Of a stretch of DNA of 64,000 nt, positions 28,606-39,525 are shown piece by piece. The position numbers and the translations under genes are program-made. This DNA is from Gracilariopsis chorda (taxonomy: Eukaryota > Rhodophyta > Florideophyceae > Gracilariales > Gracilariaceae). Where the stretch lies: NCBI GenBank assembly GCA_003194525.1, contig NBIV01000023.1, forward strand, positions 186,001 to 250,000, given 5' to 3'. Position 1 is the stretch's first letter. Each line of letters begins with the position of its first letter. The notes below the pieces were generated by a model. The model did not search any database, was not told where the DNA came from, and saw nothing but the letters and a program-made list of their open reading frames with translations.

Positions 28606-31600
28606 ACCGGTCGGAGGAGTCCCCAACTCGTGCCACGACACCACCTTCATCGGAGGTCATACGTGGTTTCACGCCGTAAAGCAACTCGAACGGAGAGATC
28701 CCACTGGCAAGATGTCTGCGCCGGTATCCGTACAGAACCGAAGGCAGGTGTTCGTCCCAACTTGAACGATTATCCAGAGCTTTCTTTCCTATTGCTCTTT
28801 TCAGAGTACCAACCATCCTTTCAGCTCGGCCATTGGACATGGGGGCGTACGCCAAGACCGTTTTCCATTTGATACCATGGTCCTCCATGAATGAGACGAG
28901 TGACTTAGAAGTGAAGCATGTAGCATTGTCCGACACCACGATACGAGGGAAACCAAACACGGCAATGATCTCTTTTCTCACGAAGTCTATGACCTCCTGT
29001 GACGTAGACCATTTTGTCGCTACGGCAAGTGGCCAACCAGTCAAATGCTCAACACAAACCAGAATGAAACGGTTTCCGGATTCGGTAGTCGGAAGAGGAC
29101 CTGCAAAATCAATCGAGAAGACGTCAAAGAGAGAGGAAATGGGAGTCCGAAGGTTGCTGTAATACCTTGGTAGTGGTGCGAGTCTCTGGCATTCGTCACA
29201 ACTCTTGACGTAGTTGCCGATATCTTCATGCATAGTGGGCCACCAGTATCTCTCAGTGATGAACTTCCTTGTAGTCTTCAAATCCCAGTGTCCAATCTCA
29301 TCATGAAATGACTTGATAATGATCTGTCGCCGACCAATAACAGGAACAACTCGCAGTGCGTTTGGCATCCTTCTGAACAATTTTCCTTCCCAGACCAGGA
29401 ATTTCTTCGCATTTCGTCGGATTGCTTGGCGGAGACGTGCATCAGTCTCATCTGTAGGCAGACCACACAAGAAGCGCGCAATGTTTGCGTAGTATGGTTC
29501 AAGACCGGAGAAGTCGTCAGGCTCAACAGCCATACAAGCAAGGTCACCTTCATCTTCTAACGGCTCGACCTCGTCTCCGTGAACTATCCTCGACAGATAA
29601 TCTGCTGCGCCATTCTCCTTGCCTGCGCGATACACTATTTCAAAGTCATACTCGGCCAGAAAGTCTAGCCAGCGAGCTAAGCGTCCATGCATATCGCACT
29701 TCTGAAATTCATATCGTAAAGCCATATGGTCCGTGATTACCTTGAATGGAACAGACGAGAGTAGATACAATCTGAACTTCTTGAGAGCAAAGATAACTGC
29801 CAATGCTTCTCTTTCACATGCCGAGTAGTTCTTTTCCGCAGCGGTCATAGTACGACTGGCAAACTGCAGAGGATGTATCTTCCCATCTTCCTTTTTCTGA
29901 GAGAGAACTGCGCCGAGTGAAACACTAGAGGCGTCCGTTTCCACAATGAAAGGCTGCTCGAAGTTTGGAAATGAAAGTACCGGAGGCTCAGTCATCTTTT
30001 TCTTAAGACCGTGGAAAGCTTCTAGCATCTCTCTGGTCCAACGCAGCTTCTAATTCCCCGAGGTAGCACTGTGAAGCACGGCGGAGGTCTCAGCAAAGTT
30101 TCTGATGAACCTTCGATAGTATCCGGCTAGTCCCAGAAAAGATCGTAGTTCCGTAGTGGTGGCAGGAATTGGGGCATCCTGGATCTTAGCAATCTTCTCC
30201 TGGTCCACGTGCACTCCATCTCCGTTGATGACATGGCCTAGAAGAGACACCTCCGATAGTGCAAAGAAACATTTGGACAGTTTGAGCTTCAATCCATGCT
30301 TCGCAATCCGACCAATCACAGCCTTCAAGTGAATCACGTGCTCTCTGAGGCTTCTTGAGAATATGACAACGTCATCAATGTAAACCCGAACGAATGGAAG
30401 TCCTCTTAGCACATGATCCATCATCCGTTGAAAGGTGGAAGGCGCATTCATGAGACCAAATGGCATGACTTCGAACATGAAAGGTCCATATCTGCACACA
30501 AAGGTCGTCATCTCTTTGCAATCCTCAGACATCTTGACTTGCCAGTATCCAGAGAACAGGTCGAGCGTAGTGAAGACACAGCAACCTCCAAGTTCGTCAA
30601 AGATCTCTTCCATGCGTGGCAAAGGCCAGCGGTCAGCTTTCATGACTCTGTTCAGCTCTCTGTAATCGACACAAAACCTTGCGCTTCCATCTTTCTTCGA
30701 GGCAATGACAATTGGAAACGACCAAGCAGAGGCTGAAGGGGTAATGATACCAGCTTCGAGAAGAAGATCAATCTCCTTGCGTACGAACTCCTTGTGCTTC
30801 GGCGACATCCTCCTGGCTCTGAAGTAGATTGGTTTGTCAACTGTCAACTCGAAAGAGTGAGAAACAGGCACATCGGCTGGGCGTAAGTCTTTCAATGACC
30901 AAGCGATTACATTCGAGTCCTTCAGACAAGAAACCAAGTCGTCTCTTTCATCCTCTGAAATGTGCGAGAGTTTTGAAAAGAGTAACTTCTCATGCTGCTC
31001 ATCGGTAGTGATGTCCAATTGCGGGATCATTTCGGGAGTCTCGCCATGGTTCTTTTCTGTTAGAGCAACCACGAGTTGTTCGTCATTTTCAGAAGCAGTA
31101 TCAGAGTCAATAGCGGCGTCAGAATCTGAAGTGAAGTCGTCGCTATCCGTCTGGAAACCCTCTTCGTCTGAAATCTCGACGCGAGCATAGTCAAAGCCAA
31201 GTGTTACTCTTTTTCCATCAATATTCATCTTCACGTGCTGATTTCCGAGGTCAAGGCAGGCTTGTAACGATTCAAGTGTTGGACAACCCACAATGACGTC
31301 GAATGGCGGACCATCAATAACAAGAAAGTCTAATGGAACGGAGACGCCCCTGAAGGATATAGGGATATCGTATAGTATTCCTCTGCACACGGCGCTCTGT
31401 CCATTGGCAACAGTTATCTTCTTCGTCGTATGCTTGGGTTCCAGTGCTAGCCTGTCACACAGCTTGGTTGAAATAAGGTTTGGAACAGCTCCAGAGTCGA
31501 GCAAAGCTTCAGTCTCAGTCCCATATATCATAACGGGGACCGCCTTAAGACGTCTAGGGTGCTTACCGACTGGCCCAACAAAAGGGCGTCGAACATTGCT

Positions 31601-32878
31601 TTTGCGACCGATGAGCTTACGAATCTCTTTCTTCGCATCATCTGCGTCTCCTCTGATAAGTTGTCCAAAGGTTAGTCCAGAAGAGGCATTCGCGAGCTCA
31701 GTGAGAACGTTATATTTGCTTGCATGGTCTTGAAGACTCTGCTTCTTCGACTTCCTCTGTTTCGGCTTCTTGACTTTCTGTTCATGAACCTTAGGTCTCC
31801 GAACTCTCTCTTCGTATCTTGTTGGATTGAGCAAAAGCGGGATGGGTGCACCACCGTCTGAACGGCGCTGTTTGGGCAACGCTTCACCGTCAGCACTTCT
31901 CTTGGTTGTGGCGACTACATCAGCATTCCCGGCGTTTTCGGTGACAATTGATACGGGGTCGGATCCTTTCTGAAGATTAGATGCTGACTCTTTAGATTCC
32001 TCATTGGCATCCCATACTTTGCGGGTCTCTTCGGGTCGGATTCTTCGCCAACAAGTGATCTCTGAGTGTCCAATTTTCCCACAACGCGGGCATCGCGTAT
32101 CTCGGTGCGGATTAGAGTCACATTGTGAGGCATAATGTCCGGGCTTCTTGCAGTATGAACAAACCTTTTCGTAGTCTCGACGCTCCGTCTGTGTCTTCTT
32201 AACCATTAATGACAGCTGAGCAAACTGCTCAGAGAGTTTGTCGACCTTAGACTCCAAAGCATGAGAGATAGTTTCTTCAGAAGACCTGTGGTTTTGGACA
32301 ATACGCTTAGGTGGGGTACTTAATGAAACGTAGTTCCCCATTGCTTTCCGGGCAGCATCGAAGGCTTTCACTTGAACCTTCAACTCATCATAATCATCAG
32401 CGCCACGGAAAACAACGAACTGGGCTAGATCAGCGTATTCCATTACAGCTTTCTTCAAAAGACCAAACTTAGCCTTAGCGTTGAATCCTGCCTTTAAGAA
32501 GAGGTTGTCCATATATGTCAAGGAACCAACCAAGTCTGCATAATCCAATTTAGCAGAAATTGCAAGGCGTATATCTTCCTCAGGCTCCTCGGCTTTTCCA
32601 AAACGATCGATGAAAGCTTGCTTAACGGAGCGGTAGTCCTTTGCTTCTTCCGAAAGTGAACCATTAACAGCATAAGAATCATAGTAGAACTCAAAGGCTT
32701 TGTTCTCAAGGAAACCAAGCAACTCAAGTGCCATGTCCTCGTCAGTCTTTCCTCTCATTGCAACATTCTCAAAGTAAAAGAAGAACTTTACGACGTCAAT
32801 AGAAGAACCGTCATAAGAAGTAAATGCAGCGTTAGAGTCAGAAGAGCTCCCTCCTCGAGAGTACCATGTGGGCGCCAT
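28606..32878 (-). mobile_element. Element A, gag-protease-RT-RNase H-integrase core
   Basis: On the - strand: gag (32,878 to about 31,700) with a capsid-like helical region and two CCHC knuckles; protease at about 31,500 (AVPVMIYGTETEALLDSGA); reverse transcriptase about 30,880-30,280 (KKDGSARFCVDYRELNRVM, DLFSGYWQV, VYIDDVVIFS); RNase H about 29,990-29,620 (VETDASSVSLGAVLSQ); integrase with zinc-finger and DDE core (SIDFAGPLPTTESGNRF, VVSDNATCF). Nearly whole: about one break besides the P1 insertion. A chromodomain is not evident. Confidence 0.9.
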
Positions 32879-33929
32879 CACGAGACGGTGACGCAGGGGG
32901 CCAAAAGGTTGTAATAATAAAAGCCAAAAGGGTGCTCTTCGTAGCTAAAAGCCCCAAAACAAGTTGAAAACAGTGGGATCAAAAGAACTAAACCCACTCG
33001 ATGAAATAAAACAACACTAGGGAGAGCAAGAAGCTCAATCCCCAAATAAAACTTCTTAACTTCTTTGTTGAAACGGCGCGCAACCCAAGAATTATGTCAA
33101 GGATCACTAAGGGTCAGACCCTCGGCTTCCGGTCAGACACTACGGATGTGAAGTGGATTCTGCAGCCTACCTACCTCTGCACTAACCAGAAGCAGGCGCA
33201 TACAATCCTTACAGGGCTTCCCGAGGAGAGCTACTAACAGCGGGATATGCTTTCACTCTATACCCAAGCTGGCCCTTTGCAGGAAAGGTTGCACGGCACG
33301 TCGCCTGCGGATAGCTTCCCGTCAAGTACTTCCGTCCGGAAATCACCAGGTCTTTCGACCGACACCGTTATCCGAGCAAAGCTCCGGTGGGGCTCACAGA
33401 CGACAGAAAAACCTTTGGTACACACTACCCGTCTCCCGTCCACGCCTAAGGCGCTTCAACCGGTCTTAGCGACGGTACTTCCCCACCCTATTGGACAACT
33501 AGCGGCATACGCCTCACTAGAAGCCCTTTATCCAGTGGCGAACGCCTCACTGGTTGTTGATAATAGTTGAAGTGGCTGAAGGTTGATAGGGGGTGGGGCT
33601 TAGATGTTGGTCGATTGTTGAGGTGAGTTCAGACCGAAGTCCGAAGCTCAGAACCTCTTTTTATAGTGTTTAGAGGCACTACAAACGAGCTAAATACGCA
33701 TTTCTACTTGCTAGTTACTCATGTGTGCGTCTAGGTTACTCCATTGGCTTCTAGAGACCTCTGGAGCTGCACACTAACCAATAATAAAGTGACAATTTGC
33801 GCCAGCATCACTAAAATACTGTAGTCTTTGCTGGGCCAACAAAGCGTGCAATGTGCTAGACACTACTGGAACATTCTACACGTGTGTTCCAGCAATGTCT
33901 GGCACATTCCGCAACATTAGCGACCGACA
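32867..33929 (-). repeat. 5' LTR of element A
   Basis: 1063 bp, same as 21265-22327. On the - strand it is followed directly by TGGTACTCTCGAGG, a primer-binding-site-like start (TGG) that also encodes the first gag residues. Confidence 0.92.
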
Positions 33930-35726
33930 GTATTCATCACTTCCTGTACATTCTTCTTCTCCTTCATGGAACTCACCAGCTCACTGCAAATGTCATACGT
34001 TGTAGGAGCGCAGTAGAAGAAGTACTTTCGGAAATCCTCAAGCGGTCCCATCTTCACAGTGGCCGCCGACCTCACTCGAACATGCGCCTGTAGGCATTGG
34101 ATATTAAAACAAAACTTATCCTCTGAAATTCCAAGCAGAATATCACTAGACACATGCGTGATTCCAATTTGAGGCGTCTCCTGCCACACCACATCGAAGA
34201 ACTCTAACAGACCGGGATTACGCGCAAACTTCAGAGCAAGAGCAGAATAGCGATTGAAATGACGTATCTTCCCTTCTTTCCCCTTCGTATCACTGCTCCA
34301 CAACACCCCCGTGATTTGGCTTGGTTTAAGCTTTGACAAATCATACCCATCCTGCTCTACGCCATTACGAATAAACTAAACAGCAATGTGAATCTTATCT
34401 GCGAAGGACATCACCAGAACATTGGAGCTCAAATCATTCAACGTCTTCCCCAACCACAACACCTCATTCAATGTCATTCTCAGGCCGTCGTTCCGTTCCA
34501 AAAGCGTGACGTTCAAACCCGCAGTAATCCGTGCCCATTTTGCACCATCCTGCTCGAGGTCCAGTAGAACACTCACTCCATGGAAGCCGTCCACCAAAAC
34601 CACAGGAACAATCAAACGCCCACTCGCATCAATAGCGTCACGAACCGGCACATCCTCCAAGAGGGCCACCGCAATCGACCCAAGAGAAGGGAGCCATCCG
34701 AAGTTCCTCAGTTTGTTCGAAGTATCTCGAAGATGTTTGTCATTCTTCGAACGAACCATGTTCTTCGGAAATCGAATGTTGTGGATATCGATTACGCAAT
34801 TGTGCTGGTCATAATCATCTCGATTGATGTCTAAGACACCCAAACTGTTGTCCACCACTTCCGAAGGAACAGCATCACCTTCATCATATAAAACCCTCTC
34901 CTCCGGATCAAGATCGTTCCTGGAGAGTACAGCCACCTCTATGATGTCATCATCGGAGCTTGCTCCGACTTCAGTGCCTCCTCGGTTTCCAGAGCCGCCC
35001 GCGAGAGCACCTGATGTTCCTCCACTGCTCTGACGGGTTTTCACCGGAGCCTCTCGACCGCTCCCAAGGCTCTTCACCGGCGCTTTGGTCACCAAAATGC
35101 TTGATGGTGTACCAGCAACAGCGGGAAGGCGCTTGACTTGTCTTGCAGTGGTCCTGGAAGCTGTACTTTTGCGGACAGTGTTCAAATTTGCTCCTGACTG
35201 CGGTGAAACGGACTCATTCCCCTCTCTGCCTTCATTTGTGACACTCATCATCGCAGTGTCCCATGCATATAAACCCGGTGAAACGGACTCATTCCCCTCT
35301 CTGCCTTCATTTGTGACACTCATCATCGCAGTGTCCCATGCATATAAACCCGGTGAAACCATTTCCTTCAAAGTTGCGGGCGGTTCCTCGGGACCTCCAA
35401 AAAAAAGGGTACTTCTCATCTTGGTGTGACGAAATATTTGTCTTAAAGATAACCACCAAATCCTCTCCAGGTCTCTGCGTAGAGGACAGGGCATGGTTGT
35501 GTAGTGAACGACAGAGTCTCGTCCCCGGCCCCCCAGAAACCCCCACACCGCGCAATTTCGCCTCCCCTATCTTCACCTTCGCATCACTACTCCCAACTCG
35601 TACGAACAGATTGACCTCCGCATCGCCCTTAAGCACCTGACCCGTAATGCCCCCAATTGAGGGCTCAGGGTGGCTGGCAGTTCGGGTGGCGCCCCGGCTC
35701 TTTGCTTTGCCTCGCGTGGTCGGCAT
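33930..35726 (-). pseudogene. D1 leftward gene, N-terminal part, possibly ParB-like
   Basis: Starts at the ATG at 35726 with MPTTRGKAKSRG, shared with P1. A probable intron or frame change near 35,550-35,600 leads into a frame running to 33,930, interrupted once by a TAG at about 34,376. Content: a 25-residue duplicated segment (see 35203-35352), an acidic linker (ASSDDDIIEVAVLSRND), then HNCVIDIHNIRFPKNMVRSK... and RLIVPVVLVDGFHGVSVLLD, an I-x-x-I-R ... V-V-D-G-x-H-x-x-x-x-L pattern recalling ParB/sulfiredoxin-fold DNA-binding domains. That similarity is by eye and weak. LTR element A splits the gene with a GTATT duplication; the C-terminal part is 20350-21264. Confidence 0.45.
35203..35352. 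repeat. 75-bp tandem duplication, two exact units
   Basis: Two copies of a 75-base unit beginning GGTGAAACGGACTCATTCCC (about 35,203-35,277 and 35,278-35,352). The length is a multiple of three, so the leftward frame carries the 25-residue segment (SPGLYAWDTAMMSVTNEGRE...) twice. Exact identity implies a recent event. Confidence 0.9.
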
Positions 35727-36017
35727 GTCGATAACACGTCTCTTCGGCGAAACAGGCTTCCTCGGAGTCCGTTTCCGTGCTGGCGCGTTTATCTTATTCG
35801 CAGTGGAATCCGTGGGTGACTACTTCAAAAGTCGCGCTTGCGTTTTCTTGGCACCCGCTGACGTCAAATGCTCCCGTGATCACGTATGCTTGGTTCCAAA
35901 GAGATGGACGTAAGCACTATATATCGTTTCATGACATCCATTGTCGTCAACGTAGCATCCCTGCAATTCCCCTCCCAATTACTTGCATTGCAAAAAGAAT
36001 TTGATAATTTTTTTGTC

Positions 36018-36157
36018 GAGGACCATGGTCCGAGGTGTCGTGGTGCTCCATCGCAAACACGATGGAGCGCCAGGACGCGAAAGTATAATTAAAATTCATG
36101 CCTAGCGCTCCATCGTGTTCGCGATGGAGCACCATGACACATCGGACCACGGTCCTC
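36018..36157. repeat. D1 inverted repeat between divergent genes
   Basis: 53-base arms (36018-36070 and 36105-36157) with a few mismatches, about 34 bases apart. Each arm carries GGACCATGGTCCGAGGTGTC or its variant, related to the P1 palindrome core (GGTCCGTGGACCGGAGTGTC), plus a small inner hairpin GCTCCATCG...CGATGGAGC. It lies 290 bases upstream of the MPTTRG start and 50 bases upstream of the methyltransferase gene, so it could serve both promoters or be a transposase/replication site. Confidence 0.9.
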
Positions 36158-36206
36158 CACCCAAAACGAAGAGAAACATAATCCGAAGGAAACGGGTTCA
36201 TTCAAG

Positions 36207-39200
36207 ATGCACGGAACCGGAGAAGAGCTTATTGATGCTTATATTGCAGTTCGTGATGACTACGCAGCGACGAGGCAAAATGTGGATGAGCCGAGAAGTT
36301 TGAAGCACACCGACTTTGTGGCGTTCGCGGTACAAAGTCGCAACGTTCATGACTCTGCCAATAAAATGTTTCTCACTCTCATCGGACCGGATTACATCTC
36401 TTATTTGGACTTCGAGCTCCGTAACATGTCTCTCAAAGGCCGTCCACGTCAACTCTATCTTATGGCAAGAGTGGTGGACGTAAAGGACCGTGAAGAAGAC
36501 AGGCGTGTAAGGGACTTTTGGAAGGTTTATTGTAAAAGGGAAGGGCTAAAAGGAATTCCCCGTAACGTTTTGCTATCTGTCTTTTGCAAGTCCCGTGTTC
36601 TGGGAGCAACCAAGAAATCTTTCGCTTTCCACACGGATCCTTGCACCGACTTTGAAATGGTTATTGGGTTGTCTATGATGCAACAGAATGCCGTGGATAA
36701 GAAAGGAGGTGGTATAAAGAGGAAAAGGGGCATGGAAGCTAAGAAGTTCTCGAAAGTGATTTTGTCGGACAAGACCCAGAGTCAGAGAGTCTGGTATGGT
36801 GTGCAGCTGGTGACCAGGGCTTGGGATTGTTTCTCCCAATTCCTCGGGTTTCCCAACGTTGAGGTAATGATCTTGCCTTACATTCGACTCGAATATATCA
36901 GTGTAGTCTTCACCGATATCGCACAAAGCTCCATGGGCTTCCAAGACAAAGATTGTTCCAAACAGTTTGTGGAGGAGAAGAACGTCACCACCGTCGAAGA
37001 AAACGTTAGCAAATGGGCATAGAATCTGCCGGACCCAGTGGATACAGCGCTTTGCCTTTGTGCCAAAGAATACCTTGGTGACCTTTCTAATGCGGTGGTA
37101 CAAGAGAAACTATTCGACACCTCTGCTCCCAGCAAATGGGATGCCCTCAAAAGGTTCATCATCACAAGAACGAGACTTTTCCCTCTGCGGTTTGAGAGGT
37201 TTAGTGAACCTCTTGTCACTACGGTTCAAGAGGCCATAAAGCCTCTGAAGCTCATTGCATTGCATGGAAGCAATGTCAGAGTACATCAAACTGTGAAACC
37301 AGAGCCCGCAGAAGACGTTGACATCATTATGGAGCCGGTAGAAACTGGTACGGCTGGTGGTGGGAACGAATGTGCTGAGCGTGTGGAAGGTGGTGATCAG
37401 GGTGAGTTGGAAGAAGTGGAAGAGATAGAGATGGTAGAGGATGCGGAACGTGGTACTGCAGAACATGGTACTGCACCAAAGGCCAATGAAGGACTGCAGA
37501 CAACAGCTTTGTCGCAGAACTTATCGTATGATGTCGAAGGCACAGGGATTTGTGCACCACCGTACGCCACGACTTTGGATGATGTGATAGCTTACAAGTA
37601 TTGTGAGAAGGAGATGTCCCGCAACGTCCGTCTCCACAACTGCAAGTTCGAAAATCTCATCGAATTTGACGACAAAAAGTCTGGCGAAAGCGAGGTATAT
37701 ATTTAAGGAAGGGTACAGTTCCTGATTTCTGGTCCACCATATGGGACTCGTTCTGAGCGTCGTTTGGAGAACAGTGAACACGATATTCTGACAGAGAAGG
37801 GCATGAGCTGGTCAGCGAGGAGGTCGTCAAAGCTTCTACGTCCGGGTGGACATACTATACAGTTATGCTCATAGGATCAGGTACCGTTGTAGCGGGATGT
37901 GCTACGGAAAGTTACCTACATGGATGACTCTGATACGATGCGTTACTCCTTTGTCGTCGACGAACAGCCCCTCCCTTTCGTACGGCCTTTAGGTCATACG
38001 ACGGGTAACGTTGGGAGAAGAAGTTGCCGGGTGCACCAGACGACAGAATACGCTGTACATGCTGTTCGTTCTGGAGTTCCTTATGGACAACAGCACCGGA
38101 TGGTGAACTATGAGAACTTCAATTATGTTGCTTCACGATACCCAGCATATAATGCAATCATAGACACCATAGCCACCAATGTTAAATAGTGAGATGCTCA
38201 TGTGGTCTGTGAAAAACCCGGATGGGAAGTATCCGAGGAAGAGGGTGCGACCGGAAATGAAGTGTAGGGCACTGTCAAAAGAGCTGATTTGCAGGTTCAG
38301 TCAGCCAGGAGACCTCGTGGTCGACATGTTTGCCGGAACGTTCTCGACAGCGATGGCGTGCATGGAACTGCCCAAGCATCGGAAGTTTGTGGGGTGTGAA
38401 CCAGACAAAGCTTTCTTTGAACACGGCAGGCATGCCGCTATTGTTCGCTTCGCTTCCATAATACGAAAAGGACACACGGATATTGAGAAGAGCCAGGAGC
38501 TTCGAAAGATGTCCCATTGTGTTTGCTCTGCATTCCCAATGCGAAGAAGCAGGCACACCGTATTATGGAGGGCTGTCGACGGATTTCCACCGTACCAAAT
38601 TCTTCCCCCACACCTTGTCGACTTTCTCCCCACTTTGCGGCAAAGTGAAATTCTAAGGAAGGTGGGAAGGAAGAAAGCTATGGATGGATGGCCGAGGGAG
38701 CTGCAGGGAAGAATGAATCTGGAGAACATGAAGTCTCTATTGGCAATGGAGGCTGCGCAATATGGGTTGCAAGTAAGCAAGTCTACTTTTCGTCACGAAA
38801 AGGCCGGTGTTGGAGTGTTTGCAACTCGTCGAATTGCTGCAGGCGAGGTAGTGTGCTATTTCTACGGGACGTTGGTTTATCATGACCTTTCGAATCGGAA
38901 AGAAGTGCACAAGACCTACGGGGAGGGAGTCATGGGTCTGAAGAAGGATCGCTTCCGGAAGTATGCGGTGGAGATAGAAGTCTACGGTCAACAGTTCCAA
39001 TCACTTCCGCATCAAAAACAGCTGACGAGTTGGCATGCGAAACAAGCAAACCCCATTTTATGGGTGGTTCCTTCCCCTTTTTGTATTGCGGGGTATATCA
39101 ACGATCCATAGTACGTGGAAGGGGATAAACAGTTAGATGCCATGGTGGATGGCCTCGTGAAAAAAAGGGAGGCTAATGTGCGAATGAAACCGACACCGGG

Positions 39201-39360
39201 AGTGGGACGAACACCAGGGGGAATAACGGATTACAAACTTATTAAGATGGAGGCGACAGCCGACATAGAGCAAGGAGAGGAACTCTTTGCCAGATGCGGT
39301 GATGTTTATGACTGGCAAACCCATTTAAATAAGGAGGATGGAACGATAATCATTCATTAG
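36207..39360 (+). pseudogene. Putative DNA methyltransferase-SET domain protein of D1
   Basis: Begins at an ATG (MHGTGEELIDAYIAVRDDYA). An N-terminal region of about 480 residues has no known domain and ends in an acidic linker. Then FLISGPPYGTRSERR (37,725-37,765) with LRPGGHTI fits methyltransferase motif IV. About 190 codons on, GDLVVDMFAGTFSTAMACME (38,310-38,365) fits motif I, preceded by a family-like SKELICRFSQPG. Motif IV before motif I is the beta-class order of DNA N4-cytosine/N6-adenine methyltransferases. Next AGVGVFATRRIAAGEVVCYF and, near the end, MEATADIEQGEELFARCGDVYDW, the two ends of a SET domain. Several in-frame stops (37,018-37,020; 37,702-37,704; 37,873-37,875; 37,885-37,887; 39,109-39,111) and a frame change near 38,170 show decay, or some may lie in unseen introns. 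Confidence 0.6.
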
Positions 39361-39525
39361 TTTGTTGTTATAAACCTTTTTCCACAGCTTTTTTAAAGGG
39401 CGAAGTTTATTATTTGAACGGATGTGTAGTCCTAACTTAGGAGAACATCACTTTTCAGTAAGGATACAAGATACGAAGCGATATAGATGTGATACAGAAA
39501 CGTCCATTTTCGGTACCACGGAAGA

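Larger units (their letters stand above)
21265..33929 (-). mobile_element. LTR retrotransposon A (Ty3/gypsy), very young
   Basis: Two 1063-bp LTRs (21265-22327 and 32867-33929) that I read as identical, TG...CA ends, and GTATT target duplications. Gene order on the - strand is gag with two CCHC knuckles (CSYCKKPGHYASQC, CPRCGKIGHSEITC), protease (ALLDSGA), reverse transcriptase (FCVDYRELN, VYIDDVVIFS), RNase H and integrase, the Ty3/gypsy order. Transposon P1 is inserted in the integrase region, and the integrase C-terminal part lies on its far side (22372-22684). The gag start codon lies inside the 5' LTR, 12 bases from its end, so the coding frame runs over the primer site. Apart from P1 there is about one break in the pol frame. 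Identical LTRs imply very recent insertion. Confidence 0.92.

Noticed and set aside
36207-39360. Programmed stop-codon readthrough or a variant code (TAG as glutamine) in D1
   Set aside because: Host genes use normal stops, the D1 stops include TAA and TGA, and a frame change is also present. Simple decay or unseen introns explain this better.
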